DNA of 39,649 nucleotides, from contig ONEJ01000046.1 of NCBI GenBank assembly GCA_900316805.1, positions 1 through 39,649 of the forward strand. The letters run 5' to 3'. The position numbers were made by a program, and so were the translations under genes. The notes beneath the pieces are model-generated. The model was not told where the DNA came from. It did not search any database and worked only from the letters and a program-made list of their open reading frames with translations. Origin of the DNA: an uncultured Lachnospiraceae bacterium (GTDB taxonomy: Bacteria > Bacillota > Clostridia > Lachnospirales > Lachnospiraceae). Position 1 is the first letter of the stretch, and each line of letters begins with the position of its first letter. Positions 1 to 8,410 of this stretch are shown one piece after another.

Positions 1-75
1 AGTTGCAGGCTTTATCCCAAGATAAACAGCAGCCTCTTCAAGATTAATGTAGTTTTCCTGTAAATTCATATCCAT
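1..75 (-). CDS. Excisionase-like helix-turn-helix protein (5' end only)
   Basis: The reverse strand opens with ATG at 75, preceded by an AAAAAGGTG ribosome site, and reads 25 codons to the window edge. The visible residues (INLEEAAVYLGIKP after a short N-terminus) match the first helix of the HTH_17/excisionase-like fold found in phage and integrative-element Xis proteins and in small DNA-binding adaptors. The family assignment rests on this short stretch only. An alternative ATG two codons downstream (69) is possible. With the small repeat protein and the decayed frame that follow, it suggests the left edge is accessory DNA. Function beyond DNA binding cannot be stated. Confidence 0.6.
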   Translation of the reverse strand, partial: MDMNLQENYINLEEAAVYLGIKPAT

Positions 76-146
76 TCAATTCACCTTTTTCTGATAGAAA
101 ACTGATTTAAGCGTATACTACAACAGTCTTTATGATAACACAGGAC

Positions 147-175
147 TTGCAAATCATCAATCTGTTTACTATAAT
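147..175 (+). promoter_or_regulatory. Sigma-A-type promoter for the two-repeat protein
   Basis: TTGCAA (147-152), a 17-bp spacer and a perfect TATAAT (170-175). It points at the gene starting at 261 and leaves a leader of about 80 nt. Confidence 0.6.
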
Positions 176-260
176 TAGTTGATATCTGACATGATTAAGC
201 ACAAATAATATGAATTTACTGATGTGTAAATAAGAATCGAACTGATAAAGGGCTATATCT

Positions 261-611
261 ATGAAGAAAACCGTACGATTTCCATGTATAGAATGTACCG
301 ATCACACAGGAGCAGCATACTCTTCCATCAAGGAAATGTGTGCCCACTGGGGGATTCAACCAGAAACCTATACTCGCCGAATACGGGTCTATCATATGGG
401 TGTTGAAGAAGCTCTCACCACCCCGGTAAAACCGAACGGAGGGCAGGCATGTAGGGATCACCAGGGAACACGATTCAGGAGCCGTTCCCTTATGTGTGAT
501 CATTGGCATATTGACCGCAAGCTGTTTGAATACCGTATCTCTCACGGATGGAGTCTCGAAGATGCGTTGACCAAACCGCGTCGCAGATCTTCACTGACAT
601 CCTCTGTATAG
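261..611 (+). CDS. Small protein with two copies of a ~44-residue repeat
   Basis: 116 residues, unrecognised by name. It consists almost entirely of two diverged copies of one module, residues about 12-55 and 64-106. Both share the pattern D-H-x-G, then S, M-C-x-H-W-x-I, R-I, and a closing G-x-x-x-E-x-A-L-T-x-P. The aromatic/His spacing and the closing EALT-P motif resemble short helix-turn-helix-like repeats in phage and mobile-element proteins of clostridia, including NUMOD-like DNA-binding repeats; that resemblance is inference. The protein is basic at its C-terminus (KPRRRS), consistent with nucleic-acid binding. It starts at ATG 261 behind AAAGGG and has its own promoter at 147-175. A strong hairpin follows at 648. 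Confidence 0.7.
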   Translation: MKKTVRFPCIECTDHTGAAYSSIKEMCAHWGIQPETYTRRIRVYHMGVEEALTTPVKPNGGQACRDHQGTRFRSRSLMCDHWHIDRKLFEYRISHGWSLEDALTKPRRRSSLTSSV

Positions 612-647
612 CCAGATGTTACCTCGTTTTGTTACGTAACATTATTA

Positions 648-690
648 AAGCCTGTAACCGGCTCAGACCGGCTACAGGCTTATTATTTTA
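648..690. terminator. Hairpin terminator downstream of the two-repeat protein
   Basis: AAGCCTGTA (648-656) pairs with TACAGGCTT (673-681), extended by CCGG/CCGG, and is followed by TATTATTTT. It ends the plus-strand gene and could also stop minus-strand transcription. Confidence 0.7.
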
Positions 691-871
691 CATTTGAATC
701 TCGTAACACTGACGTAACAATTTGCAGTTGCTTTTCGTTAATTTTTGTGAAATCCGGTAGTTTCACCAAAGCCCCAAACAGCTTAATTTTACAGGCTTTT
801 CGCTCTTCATAAAGGAGATCTTCGTAAGCATTGAAACTCCGATTCCGAGCTTCATATTTTCTATTTCCTCC
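683..871 (-). pseudogene. Decayed coding remnant without a start codon
   Basis: An open frame of about 62 codons on the minus strand, closed by TAA at 683-685 and bounded upstream by an in-frame stop at 872-874. Its translation looks protein-like (for example NAYEDLLYEERKACKI and FTKINEKQLQIV) but it has no usable start. A good ribosome site (AAGGAGG) and an ATG just upstream sit in a different frame that stops after 30 codons, which fits a frameshifted gene. I do not recognise the parent protein. It could also be chance. Confidence 0.3.
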
Positions 872-911
872 TTAAAACCCTTGATTCTACCAATTTCTGA
901 GCAAAAAAGAG

Positions 912-946
912 CCCCACATATGGTAACTACTATACCATATGTGGGG
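912..946 (-). terminator. Terminator of the TetR gene
   Basis: A perfect 14-bp stem (912-925 with 933-946) and a 7-nt loop. On the minus strand it is followed by CTCTTTTTT. A-tracts on both sides suggest it can work in both directions. Confidence 0.85.
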
Positions 947-977
947 AAAAAAGTAAATTGAAATTGACGCCGATGCT

Positions 978-1568
978 TTAAGTGTTCCTTACAGGGTTAT
1001 ATTTCATAATAAAGAGTTCCAGGGTTTCCTTCAGCACATCCATCTGTGCCTTAAGATAGAACTCATCCTCGAACAGTGTATAGTGTACGCAGGCTCTGAC
1101 CAGTATAAAAATCAGCGGTATCAGCTTTTCGTGCGGAATCCCCAGCTTGCCCTCCAGGCTCTTTGCATATTCGGTATAACGCTTATCTACGCCTGCAAAG
1201 AATTTCTTACCATATTCTCTGTATTTCGGGTGGGTGTAGACCTGATACATCAGGCGATATTTCTTTCCGTGCTTTTCTGCCGTCCAATGTGGAACCTCGT
1301 CGATGAACCGCCACAAGTCCTCCACATCTGTGGGGGCTTTCGCCATAAAATCATCCTCCACCTTACTCATACAGTATTCGGTGGACTGGATGATAAGGTC
1401 GTCCAAATCCTTGAAATATGTATAAATCATAGATGTGTTATAGCCGCAATGCTTTGCCAGGGTACGGATACCGGTCCCGTGCAGGCCTAACTCGGCAAAA
1501 CCGTTAAAGCACGTTTCCATCAGTTTCATCTTTTTTTCGTTCCATTGCTCTTCTGTATAATTCGCCAC
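978..1568 (-). CDS. TetR/AcrR-family transcriptional regulator
   Basis: 196 residues, the usual length for a TetR repressor. The N-terminal helix-turn-helix (about residues 10-55) reads ...GLHGTGIRTLAKHCGYNTSMIYTYF with a gap-free family pattern: the T-x-x-x-I-A turn and a YxYF recognition helix. The remaining 140 residues are the helical ligand-binding and dimer domain, which is not family-specific, so the ligand is unknown. The start is GTG at 1568, eight nucleotides after AAGGAGG. The gene stands alone; no divergent transporter or other obvious target lies within the window, so autoregulation or a distant target is likely. The 3' end is followed by a strong terminator at 912-946. Confidence 0.9.
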   Translation of the reverse strand: MANYTEEQWNEKKMKLMETCFNGFAELGLHGTGIRTLAKHCGYNTSMIYTYFKDLDDLIIQSTEYCMSKVEDDFMAKAPTDVEDLWRFIDEVPHWTAEKHGKKYRLMYQVYTHPKYREYGKKFFAGVDKRYTEYAKSLEGKLGIPHEKLIPLIFILVRACVHYTLFEDEFYLKAQMDVLKETLELFIMKYNPVRNT

Positions 1569-1963
1569 CAGTCTGCCTCCTTCATTTAAACCATCCGTTG
1601 CTAATAAAAGGTAGCATATATCCGGTAGGAAATCAAGTCCTTTGAGAATCGTCCCTGCTGCTTACCCAATCAGCACCTTTTTCTACTATAATGGTCTCGT
1701 AACTGTTCAGAACCCCTCATAGGGACTGATTAAAATTTATGTGCAAAACAGCGAATTTTATTTTCTTATTTTGCACCTGCATGAAACTTAAAGTGGATAT
1801 CCCAGCTTCAAAGACGGGACATGTTGACACTTATTTACGTAGCATTAATAACTGTCAAGACTTTCGGGCTGTCTGCGAAATCCTGCATCCCCGAAAGCAA
1901 TAAAAAGCACCTTAACCATCCGTCAAATGGCTAAGGTGCTTTTACCTTCATAATATGTATTTT
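1569..1963. other. 395-bp spacer with two extra hairpins
   Basis: No gene seen. Besides the dynamin-gene terminator it holds two inverted repeats: GTGCAAAA/TTTTGCAC at 1741-1776 (20-nt loop) and CTTTCGGG/CCCGAAAG at 1861-1897 (21-nt loop). Neither has a clear U-tract. The left part should contain the TetR promoter, but no convincing -35/-10 pair was found. Confidence 0.5.
1903..1943 (-). terminator. Terminator of the dynamin-like gene
   Basis: AAAAGCACCTTA (1903-1914) pairs with TAAGGTGCTTTT, with inner CCAT/ATGG pairs. On the minus strand the stem ends in a T-run. It lies about 20 bp past the stop codon at 1964. Confidence 0.8.
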
Positions 1964-4447
1964 TTATTCGAAATCCAACAGTTCTTCGATGGCATCGATC
2001 TCTTTGCCAAGTAACTGACCCTGCGCCATCTTGGTGTCGATAATGCCCTTCTGGCTCTCCAGATCATGTGCCAGATATACCAGTTCCGGATTGTACGAAG
2101 ACAGACCGGACATCAACTTGTTGATCAGCTGGTTTACCCAGATCTGGAAGCATCTCTCGTTCTCTTCTCCTGCCTTTTTATTGTTGTTGGCAATATCCGT
2201 CTTAAGAGCTTCCTTGTACTGCTCTCTGGATTCCTGCTTGTTGATACGTGTCAGGTCTCCGCCCAACAGTTTCTTACCCTTATTGGAGACAGCTGATGTA
2301 TTTGTGATATTTAATGTCTTATGTACACTCAACACTCCTGTCACATTCAGCGGAATATTTCTGAACTCGTTCTTCTGCTCTTCTGTCAGAATATCATTTC
2401 CACCGACGATATGTAGCAGATACTCACGGAATTCTTCCGCACATCTCTTCCAATACATCTCGGTCTGGAAAGATGCTTCTCTTGCATAATCTTGAATATC
2501 TTTTCGGATGCAGGCTTCAATCTTATCGTTGAATGGTCTCAGCTTCTCATAATCGGTCTTGCCATCACACTGACGAAGGACATCCTCAACGATTTTATCG
2601 ATTCTTGCATCGTCCAGGAATCTTCTTGAAATGTCGCCGGTAGCCTTTTCAATATACTCGGTAATATACTGCGTCCGCTTGCTTTCGCTCTCGTCCTCTA
2701 CCTTCTGCACAAGTTCTCTCTTCTTATCATCAAGGTTCTTCTCAATGACAGATCTGAGTGCATCGGCTTTCTGAACCCCCTCATTCACGCCGCTCCTTAC
2801 CATGGATGCAGCCTGAACCAGATATTTCATGGCCTGTGAGCACTTATTATAGATTGCATATTTCTGGGCAAAAATGCCAATTTCTTCTTCTACGCAGGGA
2901 ACTCCACTGTTCCAGAGAAGCCGTTCGCTTGATGCAATGCCCTCTACCCGTTTGCCGATTCTCTCATAAGAATCCCTGGGAAGAATATTATACTCATAAA
3001 GTCTGAGGTAAAGCTTGTTGTCCGGATTGCTGAATTTTTCCTGTTTCTCCTCGAAGATAGAGTAGTAATCTTCATCGATCCACTCCTCTTCCGGATTATC
3101 CATCTTGCCGCCCAAGGCGATGATGGAGGATACAAAATATACCCGGCTTGCCTTCCACTTGATCAGAACCAGATTATCCTTATTCTCTGCCTTCTTCTGC
3201 AGGGTTCTGCGGGATTTCTCATCTGACTTATTTACCACCAGCATCAGGTTGGAAACATCCAGTGCTCCACCGAGCTCATTGATAACGCCCATGATCTCAT
3301 TGTTATCAATTTCGTCCATGCTGTCCGGATTGGTCAAAAGAACCGGTAAAACATTGGACTTGGTGGACAGAGATTCCTTCAAAATATCTGCATATTCTCT
3401 GAACATGACTGCATTGGATCCCGGTGTATCATAAAATACGAAATCAAACTTGTCTAACGGCAGGAAAGAGTTCACAAAGCTTACCTGAATCTCAATGAAA
3501 TCGTCCATTCGGTTGGCAGGAAGTTCTCCCTTCGCCACAAGATCCTTCACACGATACTTCTCTAATAACTTATCGATTTTCTCAGCGTCGTTCTTTGTTT
3601 CTTTCAGGTCTTCTTCTGTCAGCAGCTTTTCTGCACACTGTAACAGTCCATCCTGCCGGATCTGTCCCTCCTGCTTGGCAAAATCATTCAGAGCGAACAG
3701 TGTCCAGTACATGACCTGGCTCTCAGATTCCGGTGCATGTGTCTTAACGGTTTTCGCGATCTGCTGTATAATTTCGCTTTCCGGCTTCTGGTTTACCTTC
3801 CACTCTGTGCCATGGAACTGAATTCTGAAGTCATCCCCATCGAACCGGAAGGAAACCTCCAGTACCTTTGAATCTCTTACCATGAAGATTTTCGCTGTGG
3901 CAGGGTCAGAATCACTGGGCAGAATTTCCTGACCGATGATACTGTTAAGGAAAGCAGATTTACCTGAACTATACAGTCCCATGACACATACAGCGATCTC
4001 AGGCTTTACGGCATCCGTGTATTTTGCAAGAATGGCCTCTGTCTCCGGATCCGGATACTCCTGGAAAAAGTCATGCAGCTTGTTATAAGCCACTTCCATC
4101 TGAGCCATAACCTCTTTCGCTTCTCTGATCTTCCTTGGTCCACGCTCGATATCAATATTCTGATCTGAGAAATACAATTTACGAATGGACATCAGTTCTT
4201 CGTAGTCATCATCCGTTCCCTCAAAAATGACCTTGATACCATTCTCAGGATCATACAAGTTCTCTATAACCGCCTTGAAAACATCATACGCATTGTGTGA
4301 CAGCGGCAGGGATGTGAAGCGCTCCCCCTTCAATGGAGAATTTTCCATCTCCTGCATGTCGGTCCATGTGCCGTTTTCCTCGCGCCAAAAATAATCAATA
4401 TGCTTTCTGTACGGGTCGCTGCATATCTTTAACTGATTCTTATCCAT
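1964..4447 (-). CDS. Dynamin-family GTPase
   Basis: 827 residues from ATG 4447, chosen because AAGGAG lies just upstream; an in-frame start at 4492 lacks one. Residues 1-110 form an N-terminal extension. The GTPase domain follows: P-loop GLYSSGKS (about 157-164), G3 DTPGSN (about 340-345) and G4 NKSD (about 406-409). The rest is helical, with charged stretches typical of the dynamin stalk/bundle. Bacterial dynamins act in membrane remodelling, stress tolerance or phage defence and often occur as pairs; this one is single. No transmembrane segment is evident, so it is probably cytosolic and membrane-associated. It has its own promoter (4515-4543) and terminator (1903-1943), so it is monocistronic and not tied to the sigma-like gene upstream. 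The GTPase class is secure; the cellular role is not. Confidence 0.85.
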   Translation of the reverse strand: MDKNQLKICSDPYRKHIDYFWREENGTWTDMQEMENSPLKGERFTSLPLSHNAYDVFKAVIENLYDPENGIKVIFEGTDDDYEELMSIRKLYFSDQNIDIERGPRKIREAKEVMAQMEVAYNKLHDFFQEYPDPETEAILAKYTDAVKPEIAVCVMGLYSSGKSAFLNSIIGQEILPSDSDPATAKIFMVRDSKVLEVSFRFDGDDFRIQFHGTEWKVNQKPESEIIQQIAKTVKTHAPESESQVMYWTLFALNDFAKQEGQIRQDGLLQCAEKLLTEEDLKETKNDAEKIDKLLEKYRVKDLVAKGELPANRMDDFIEIQVSFVNSFLPLDKFDFVFYDTPGSNAVMFREYADILKESLSTKSNVLPVLLTNPDSMDEIDNNEIMGVINELGGALDVSNLMLVVNKSDEKSRRTLQKKAENKDNLVLIKWKASRVYFVSSIIALGGKMDNPEEEWIDEDYYSIFEEKQEKFSNPDNKLYLRLYEYNILPRDSYERIGKRVEGIASSERLLWNSGVPCVEEEIGIFAQKYAIYNKCSQAMKYLVQAASMVRSGVNEGVQKADALRSVIEKNLDDKKRELVQKVEDESESKRTQYITEYIEKATGDISRRFLDDARIDKIVEDVLRQCDGKTDYEKLRPFNDKIEACIRKDIQDYAREASFQTEMYWKRCAEEFREYLLHIVGGNDILTEEQKNEFRNIPLNVTGVLSVHKTLNITNTSAVSNKGKKLLGGDLTRINKQESREQYKEALKTDIANNNKKAGEENERCFQIWVNQLINKLMSGLSSYNPELVYLAHDLESQKGIIDTKMAQGQLLGKEIDAIEELLDFE

Positions 4448-4514
4448 AGTCCCATCTCCTTCAATATGTTGCATCTGCCTAAATCTAAGCAATTCAATAT
4501 AAACCCTGACTTTA

Positions 4515-4543
4515 TTTTAGTCTTTCTTCTACCTAATGTCAAC
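4515..4543 (-). promoter_or_regulatory. Sigma-A promoter of the dynamin-like gene
   Basis: On the minus strand, TTGACA (4538-4543), 17 bp, then TAAAAT (4515-4520). The leader is about 60 nt. Confidence 0.7.
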
Positions 4544-4583
4544 AGTTCTTTCCCTCAAAAAGCATATTTTTTTGTACAAAATG

Positions 4584-5321
4584 CTACATTTTTGTTTTTG
4601 TCTTCTCTATCAGTCCCAGTATATTACCGAGTTCCTTCTGGGAAATACCGGTATAGTTCGTAATTTCCTCCACTGAGGGGTCATGTCCATTCTGCTCTTT
4701 CAGGTATTTTACCGCCTCGTTGACCAGAGCAACTTTTCCCACAACGGCATTTTCCTGCTCGTCCTCGCCGGTGAGTTCCCGGATAAAGGCTTTCATAGCC
4801 TCCTCCACTGCCAGCAGAAGCTCTGCCTCCACATCCAGCTTCTCCCGGCTTCCGCACAGCTCCCTAAGCCGAAGGAACAGAGCCATATTTCCCTCCTGCA
4901 CAATGTCCGGAAGGATTTCCGGAGAAAGGGCAAGCTTTTTTGCCACCTCCAGCACGTTGGAAAGCCATGCATTGGAAATGGTCTGGATCACGCGCTCTTC
5001 TCCATCAAGAAGCTTCCGGTACATCTCTGTCATTTCTTCTTCGCTGCAGCTTGGAAGTCCTTTCAGTTCCTCCAGATACATCTGAAAGACATTAGTCATC
5101 CCCTCCGGTGCTTTCCCCATACCTGCGTCCGTGGTTTCCTCCGGCATCTCTTCCTCATGGGGCACCGTCAGGAATTCAAATACCAGTGCTTCCTGCTGGC
5201 TGTCCAGCCCCATATCCTTAAAATAAGAGAGAATTTCCTCTCGTGTCATAGGCTCCGGTGAGGTGCGGATGATTTCCCGCACTTCCCGCAGCGTCTCTGT
5301 AAATGTGTTCTGATCCAGCAT
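4584..5321 (-). CDS. Sigma-70-like protein lacking region 4
   Basis: 245 residues from ATG 5321 behind GAGGAG. After a leader of about 75 residues it follows the primary-sigma layout. VFQMYLEEL resembles region 1.2 (about 80-88). A helical segment with DIVQEGNMALFLRL resembles region 2 (D-x-I-Q-E-G-N-x-x-L). DPSVEEITNYTGIS resembles region 3 (about 215-229). The region 2.3/2.4 aromatic -10-recognition motif is absent, and the protein stops before any region-4 helix-turn-helix. It therefore probably cannot recognise promoters by itself; it may bind core RNA polymerase or be a regulator. The gene lies 46 bp after trmD and is likely co-transcribed with rimM-trmD, in the place rplS often occupies. 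Function is inference. Confidence 0.7.
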   Translation of the reverse strand: MLDQNTFTETLREVREIIRTSPEPMTREEILSYFKDMGLDSQQEALVFEFLTVPHEEEMPEETTDAGMGKAPEGMTNVFQMYLEELKGLPSCSEEEMTEMYRKLLDGEERVIQTISNAWLSNVLEVAKKLALSPEILPDIVQEGNMALFLRLRELCGSREKLDVEAELLLAVEEAMKAFIRELTGEDEQENAVVGKVALVNEAVKYLKEQNGHDPSVEEITNYTGISQKELGNILGLIEKTKTKM

Positions 5322-5367
5322 TTATTTCTCCTCTACCATGTCAATTTTCTAATGCGTTTCTCCACAA

Positions 5368-6942
5368 CTATTTCGACTCCATCCAATAAACCGGTGTCTT
5401 CGAAAGGCAAAGCCCAAGCTTTTTCTGCAAGGCAATGGACGGTTCATTTCCCAGCCGAACCTGACCGTAAGGAATTTCTCCCCGCTCCAGGCCCTCGTTG
5501 ACCATCACCGTCTCCAGTGCCTGTCCCAGTTTTTTTCTCCGGTGCTCCGGCACGATCCAGAGCATTCCGATACTGCCCTCATCGTGCAGCCCGATAAAGC
5601 CCGCCAGCTGCTCTCCGTCAAAAGCGCCCTTCATCTGCCCCGCCTTTATACGCTGCCTGAAATACGCCTGTGGCAGTTCCCCGTCATAATTTGCGGTGAC
5701 ATAAGGCAGATGTTCCATCTCCAGCGTGCGTATCCGAAATCCAAGCATGGTCTCCAGGATATCCGCCCGGTATAGTCCCCGCACCGGCAGCCGCTCCCTT
5801 CTGGTGCACACGGCCTGCAGGCAGGTCACCGAATTTCGAAGGTCCAAACGCCGCTCCACCTCAGGCACCAGTTCCTGCTGGTGGAGAACCAGACAGATAG
5901 GGGCTTTCCTTCCCTGTTTTGATACAATGTCCACCACTTCCTGCGAAATTTCATAATCGGGCTGCTCCCTTTCTGCCTCTTCTGGCACAGCCTTGTTTCC
6001 ATATTCCTCATGAGAAGCAGCCTCTCCACGATCCGCCTTCCTGCGGGAGTAAATCTGCCCGCCGAAATCCTTCGGAAGTTCCTGCGGGTGGAAAATCTTC
6101 GTATGGAAAAACACGCCGCTCTCCGTTTCCCGAAGCAGCATCTCTTTTCCATCCCAGTATAACACTTCTCCCCGGCAGCGGTTAATACACTCGATCATAT
6201 CGATGTGCAAAAGCTTCTGCTTCATCAGGAAAGCCTTGCACTCCTCCAGAACCCGGTATTTCTCATACAGATCCGGACGGCGCTCCTTGGTGCGAAGCGC
6301 TGCCTGCCCCCTGCGCCACACTTCGATTTTCTTCCGATTGCCGGAAAGCAGCACAGCCGGAACCTCCCTGCCATGCCACACCTCCGGCCGGGAATACTGG
6401 GGATACTCCAGCAGGTTCCCGTGAAAAGATTCCGTCTCTGCGGACTGGTCATTATGCAGCACCGAAGGCACCAGCCTCGCCACGGCATCCACCATCACCA
6501 TAGCAGCCAGTTCCCCGCCGGTCAGCACATAATCCCCGATGGAGACATAGTCCGTCACCACCTCTTCCAGCACCCGCTCGTCAATTCCCTCATAGTGTCC
6601 ACAAAGAATCAATAACTCGTCACATTCCGATAATTCCTTTGCTTTTTTCTGGGAAAAGGATTCCCCCTGGGGCGTCACATAGATGACCCTCCGTTTTGCC
6701 TGTGCCGGCAGTTTTTCCAATACGCTCTGGCAGGCATCATACACAGGCTGCGCCTGCATCAGCATCCCCGCACCGCCCCCATAGGGATAATCGTCCACAC
6801 GGCCATTTTTATCCTCGGTAAAATCCCGGATATTCACCGCCTCAATTCCGATTTTATTCTGTTTTACCGCCCGGCCGGTGATGCTGGTCAAAAGCCCATT
6901 CATAACCATCTCCGGAAAAAGTGTCAGAATGTGAAAATTCAT
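5368..6942 (-). CDS. trmD: tRNA (guanine37-N1)-methyltransferase fused to a GNAT acetyltransferase
   Basis: 524 residues from ATG 6942 (AGGAG seven bases upstream), against about 240 for ordinary TrmD. Residues 1-240 are a complete TrmD, with DDYPYGGGAGML, YVTPQG, LCGHYEGIDERV, the trefoil-knot SIGDYVLTGGELA and the C-terminal RPEVWHGREVP and GNRKKIEVWRR. TrmD uses SAM to make m1G37, which prevents frameshifting. Residues about 245-524 form a second enzyme: a variable N-terminal lobe, then a GNAT core with an acetyl-CoA loop in IVPEHRRKKLGQALE and a distal RLGNEPSIALQKKLG (FR47-like). The reading frame is uninterrupted. The acetyl acceptor is unknown. The stop codon is followed by the sigma-like gene; rimM lies 65 bp upstream. 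Confidence 0.9.
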   Translation of the reverse strand: MNFHILTLFPEMVMNGLLTSITGRAVKQNKIGIEAVNIRDFTEDKNGRVDDYPYGGGAGMLMQAQPVYDACQSVLEKLPAQAKRRVIYVTPQGESFSQKKAKELSECDELLILCGHYEGIDERVLEEVVTDYVSIGDYVLTGGELAAMVMVDAVARLVPSVLHNDQSAETESFHGNLLEYPQYSRPEVWHGREVPAVLLSGNRKKIEVWRRGQAALRTKERRPDLYEKYRVLEECKAFLMKQKLLHIDMIECINRCRGEVLYWDGKEMLLRETESGVFFHTKIFHPQELPKDFGGQIYSRRKADRGEAASHEEYGNKAVPEEAEREQPDYEISQEVVDIVSKQGRKAPICLVLHQQELVPEVERRLDLRNSVTCLQAVCTRRERLPVRGLYRADILETMLGFRIRTLEMEHLPYVTANYDGELPQAYFRQRIKAGQMKGAFDGEQLAGFIGLHDEGSIGMLWIVPEHRRKKLGQALETVMVNEGLERGEIPYGQVRLGNEPSIALQKKLGLCLSKTPVYWMESK

Positions 6943-7007
6943 GGTCAAACTCCTATAAAACAAATGCTGATCCCATCATAAATCCCCTCTACATTATTCT
7001 TTCCTTA

Positions 7008-7514
7008 CTAGCGCAGCCCCGGCAAAAGATGTAATACCATCTTCCCCTCCCGGACTGCCACCTCTTTGACACAGTCATGAATGGCGGGCACTAGAAGCTC
7101 TGCCTCTCCCTGCTTTGAAATCACATACACATCATTGGCTCCTGTCTGCAGTACATCCGTCACCGTGCCCAGTTCCTCTCCCTCATCAGAAACTGCCGCA
7201 AGCCCTATCAGATCCGCAATAAAATATTCATCCTCCCCTAGCTCCACGGCATTTTCCCGTGTAACCAAAAGCTTTGCCTGCCGAAACTTCTCCACATCAT
7301 TCATATTGTCAAGACCCTTGAATTTCAGGATAACCATATTCTTAAAGAACTTTACCCCTGTGATTTCAAGATCCCTCCTGTCTTTTCCTGTGTCAAGGAT
7401 CACGTTTTTCAATTTCTTAAACCGAGCCGGATCATCCGTGGTGGGAAATACCTTGACCTCACCCCGCACACCGTGGGTGGTGGTAATGACACCTACCTGC
7501 AATAAATCTTCCAT
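7008..7514 (-). CDS. rimM: Ribosome maturation factor RimM
   Basis: 168 residues from ATG 7514, preceded by AGAGGAGA; an ATG eight codons upstream (7538) lacks a good site. The N-terminal RimM barrel shows [16 protein letters not shown] and [10 protein letters not shown]. The C-terminal PRC-type barrel holds [20 protein letters not shown] and ANDVYVI. RimM binds ribosomal protein S19 and helps the 30S head mature. It sits directly upstream of trmD as usual, but its customary upstream partners rpsP and khpA are displaced by about 1 kb. No clear promoter was found; one must lie in that spacer. Confidence 0.95.
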   Translation of the reverse strand: MEDLLQVGVITTTHGVRGEVKVFPTTDDPARFKKLKNVILDTGKDRRDLEITGVKFFKNMVILKFKGLDNMNDVEKFRQAKLLVTRENAVELGEDEYFIADLIGLAAVSDEGEELGTVTDVLQTGANDVYVISKQGEAELLVPAIHDCVKEVAVREGKMVLHLLPGLR

Positions 7515-7542
7515 CTGATTTTCTCCTCTATCTTCCATCCTG

Positions 7543-7758
7543 TTAAAACCACATATGTTTGTTATAGGAAACCGAATCATATATGTCTTTTCCATTTGAT
7601 ACCGTAAAAATATAACCATCATCTAAGATACTGGTATATATTATCATTTTATCAGATTTTTCTATCTCATAATCATCCGATCTTTCATAATATTTAATAT
7701 CAAATTTTCGTTTATTCCGATTGGCATCCCTTCGGCATTTGCCCGACTGGTAGTGCAT
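7543..7758 (-). CDS. Small unrecognised ORF upstream of rimM
   Basis: 71 codons from ATG 7758 (the frame stays open to 7800), ending just before rimM. The translation is rich in Tyr, Asp and Lys, with alternating hydrophobic residues ([19 protein letters not shown]), which looks like beta structure. There is no convincing ribosome site and the base composition is much more AT-rich than the neighbours. It may be a short acquired gene, the tail of a decayed gene, or chance. Confidence 0.3.
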   Translation of the reverse strand: MHYQSGKCRRDANRNKRKFDIKYYERSDDYEIEKSDKMIIYTSILDDGYIFTVSNGKDIYDSVSYNKHMWF

Positions 7759-8410
7759 ATATATGGCGTCATCAGAGTAAAGCCAACGATTGTGTGTAAC
7801 TTATTTTTATCTTTTATTTGCTTTTTTATTTTATATTTCATTTTTTATCTTTCTAATTATATTTCTATTTTATCTTTCTATTTTGTCTTTCACTTTTATC
7901 ATCCTCTTCTTATCATCTCTTTCTCAATTCTTGTAGTCTGATTTAATATTTTCTTTTTTGATTCTCAATCGATAAATTTTATGATGTTCTCTACCATAAT
8001 AAACTTGAATTACTTCCATAATGGGCTAAAAACATCATCACGATGAGCTTAATTACTTTCATAAATAATATGTCAGAAAAATCTATTTTTTGCAACTGTA
8101 TTCTTCCGCGTCTCCCACATTTTTCGTTTCTTTGAACCAGACATTTCCTGATTATGGGCGTTAGGGACTGAATTACGCCTGCTCCGCCCATTTTTCCTCA
8201 CTTCTTCCCTTCTTTTTGAGAGATAGACGTACACTGATATCCCATCAACGCCTAAGAATAAACCAAATTGCTTCCGAGCGGAACATATAGAAAGAAATTT
8301 GGTCTTCTGCCGCCCTCTTTCTATTTTGGGAGTGGAAAAAGTATGAGCCAATACATTTTTTACAACTTTTTATTCAGTGTACCGGCATCCCCCGCATCTG
8401 CAGAATCAGT
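7759..8410. other. AT-rich spacer with a homopyrimidine tract
   Basis: No supported gene. Positions about 7800-7940 are almost entirely T and C on the plus strand, with repeated TTTCTATTTTATC-like strings, so the minus strand is A-rich purine. One copy of the GGGCG/CGCCC module lies at 8156-8189. The spacer splits a normally compact operon. Confidence 0.6.
8156..8189. repeat. Isolated GGGCG-N24-CGCCC module
   Basis: 34 nt with the terminal pairs GGGCG/CGCCC, flanked by AT on the left and ATTTTTCC on the right, as in copies near 21.2 and 33.6 kb. It is the only copy found in this spacer. Confidence 0.6.

Noticed and set aside
1741-1897. Hairpins GTGCAAAA/TTTTGCAC and CTTTCGGG/CCCGAAAG as members of the 33-nt family
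   Set aside because: Loop lengths (20-21 nt) are similar but the stems, TTTTTC loop and 71-bp spacing do not match.
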